Assembly (NCBI GenBank): GCA_042093455.1
Contig: JBELEU010000117.1
Coordinates: 1 to 6,931, forward strand
DNA: 6,931 nucleotides
Source: GCA-2723085 sp042093455
GTDB taxonomy: Bacteria > Bacteroidota > Bacteroidia > Flavobacteriales_D > Parvicellaceae
Direction of reading: 5' to 3'
The notes under the pieces are model-generated. The model did no database searches. It saw nothing but the letters and a program-made list of their open reading frames with translations, and was not told the origin of the DNA. A program made the translations under genes and the position numbers. Positions 6,327 to 6,931 of this stretch are shown here, piece after piece; position 1 is the first letter of the stretch, and each line of letters begins with the position of its first letter.

Positions 6327-6931
6327 TCTAGCTTCAATTCTACTAATTACATTACTGAAATCATCTTCAAAATTCTTAGTCCGATAAATTTTTTTTCCAT
6401 TAACGTAGGTGTCTTTTATGATTTTTGAGTCAAGAGAATATATAATTGTATTTAAAATGTGATTGTCTCCAGTGTTGTTAATCAAGTGATGCTTGCTGTT
6501 TAAGTCCAAAAAATCTAAAGGTTTTCCTACTTGAAAATAACTTTCTCTTTTAGATCCCATTGCTTTTTTTCCATTGAACCACATTTGATTAAAAGCATTA
6601 AAGCTTGAGTTGCCAGAGTTTTTGTTTGTGTACGTGTTTCTGTTGTGACTTATTAGTCTTTGCCCGTAGTCTAGTAGTCTTAATTCTTCAAATGGTGATA
6701 AGTTTACATGACTATCGCTTCCAATAGACCAATTTCCATTGTTCTCTTGGTAATCTATTAGGGGAAATATACCATCTCCAAGATTTCCTTCGGTTATTGG
6801 ACATATAACTACATTTGATCCTGTTTTAGCTAAATGTATTATTTCATTCTTACTAAGATGAGTTGCATGAACTAAATGATGATGTTCTTTTAAGTTTAAG
6901 TTGTCAAGTAGCCATTCAACTGGTCTTGAGC
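6321..6931 (-). CDS. hutF: Formimidoylglutamate deiminase HutF, C-terminal part (5' end outside window)
   Basis: HutF is a cytosolic zinc amidohydrolase of histidine degradation. It converts N-formimidoyl-L-glutamate to N-formyl-L-glutamate and ammonia, and HutG then releases formate and glutamate. The frame is open from the window edge to the TGA at 6323-6321, giving 202 visible residues of a protein usually about 450 long. Family hallmarks in order are SRPVEWLLDN (visible 1-10), LVHATHLS (19-26) with a catalytic His, CPITEGNLGDGIFP (43-56), GSDSHVNLSPFEELR (70-84) with the metal-site Asp at 72, and DYGQRL (87-92). The C-terminus ends in the usual amidohydrolase strand (DTYVNGKKIY). The ATG at 6584 is an internal Met (visible residue 116), not a start. 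The N-terminal HxH metal site lies outside the window. The gene is convergent with the desaturases. Assignment to HutF rather than another amidohydrolase rests on the SRPVEWLLD and TEGNLGDGIFP motifs. Confidence 0.92.
   Translation of the reverse strand, partial: SRPVEWLLDNLNLKEHHHLVHATHLSKNEIIHLAKTGSNVVICPITEGNLGDGIFPLIDYQENNGNWSIGSDSHVNLSPFEELRLLDYGQRLISHNRNTYTNKNSGNSSFNAFNQMWFNGKKAMGSKRESYFQVGKPLDFLDLNSKHHLINNTGDNHILNTIIYSLDSKIIKDTYVNGKKIYRTKNFEDDFSNVISRIEARS

Noticed and set aside
6321..6584. A separate 87-residue hypothetical protein on the minus strand starting at the ATG at 6584.
   Set aside because: The same frame is open to the window edge and encodes continuous HutF motifs upstream (SRPVEWLLD, VHATH, GSDSH), so 6584 is an internal methionine.
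1..6931. A defence system, mobile element, CRISPR array or phage remnant.
   Set aside because: All genes belong to metabolic families, no direct repeat array or transposase was seen, and the intergenic gaps are short.

Overview
The window is AT-rich and densely coded. It looks like the chromosome of a Bacteroidota bacterium, probably a marine-type flavobacterium. The reasons are the strong A/T codon bias, starts with no Shine-Dalgarno sequence, a TAnnTTTG-type -7 promoter element upstream of the first desaturase, and the protein families present. The lineage is an inference from these traits; there is no marker gene.

Left part (1-3873, plus strand): a tightly packed one-carbon/formate operon. 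It starts inside the 3' half of fhs (formate-tetrahydrofolate ligase). The stop codon of fhs overlaps the start of fdhD (formate dehydrogenase sulfurtransferase/maturation factor) in TAATG. Twelve bases further on comes a 765-residue molybdopterin oxidoreductase of the FdhF/YdeP family. Together they can be read as a formate-handling unit: ligase to 10-formyl-THF, a putative Mo-bisMGD dehydrogenase, and the factor that sulfurates its cofactor. No electron-transfer subunit is encoded next to it in the window.

Middle part (3874-6313, plus strand): a 183-base intergenic region with weak terminator and promoter candidates, then two tandem paralogous membrane fatty acid desaturases of the front-end type (HDxNH, HNVLHH and Q-x-x-HH boxes, no fused cytochrome b5). 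The second copy has no ATG, GTG or TTG where its homologous N-terminus begins. The codon aligned with the first copy's ATG is ATC, preceded by ATT and then an in-frame stop. This is the most unusual feature of the window.

Right part (6321-6931, minus strand): the C-terminal 202 residues of HutF (formimidoylglutamate deiminase, histidine degradation), convergent with the desaturases. The two TGA stops sit inside one short perfect palindrome that could act as a shared terminator. In the HutF/HutG branch of histidine degradation the one-carbon unit leaves as formate, so this gene may be linked metabolically to the formate operon, but its opposite orientation means this is only an inference. No RNA gene, CRISPR array, insertion sequence or phage feature was seen, and no previously undescribed multi-gene system is evident.
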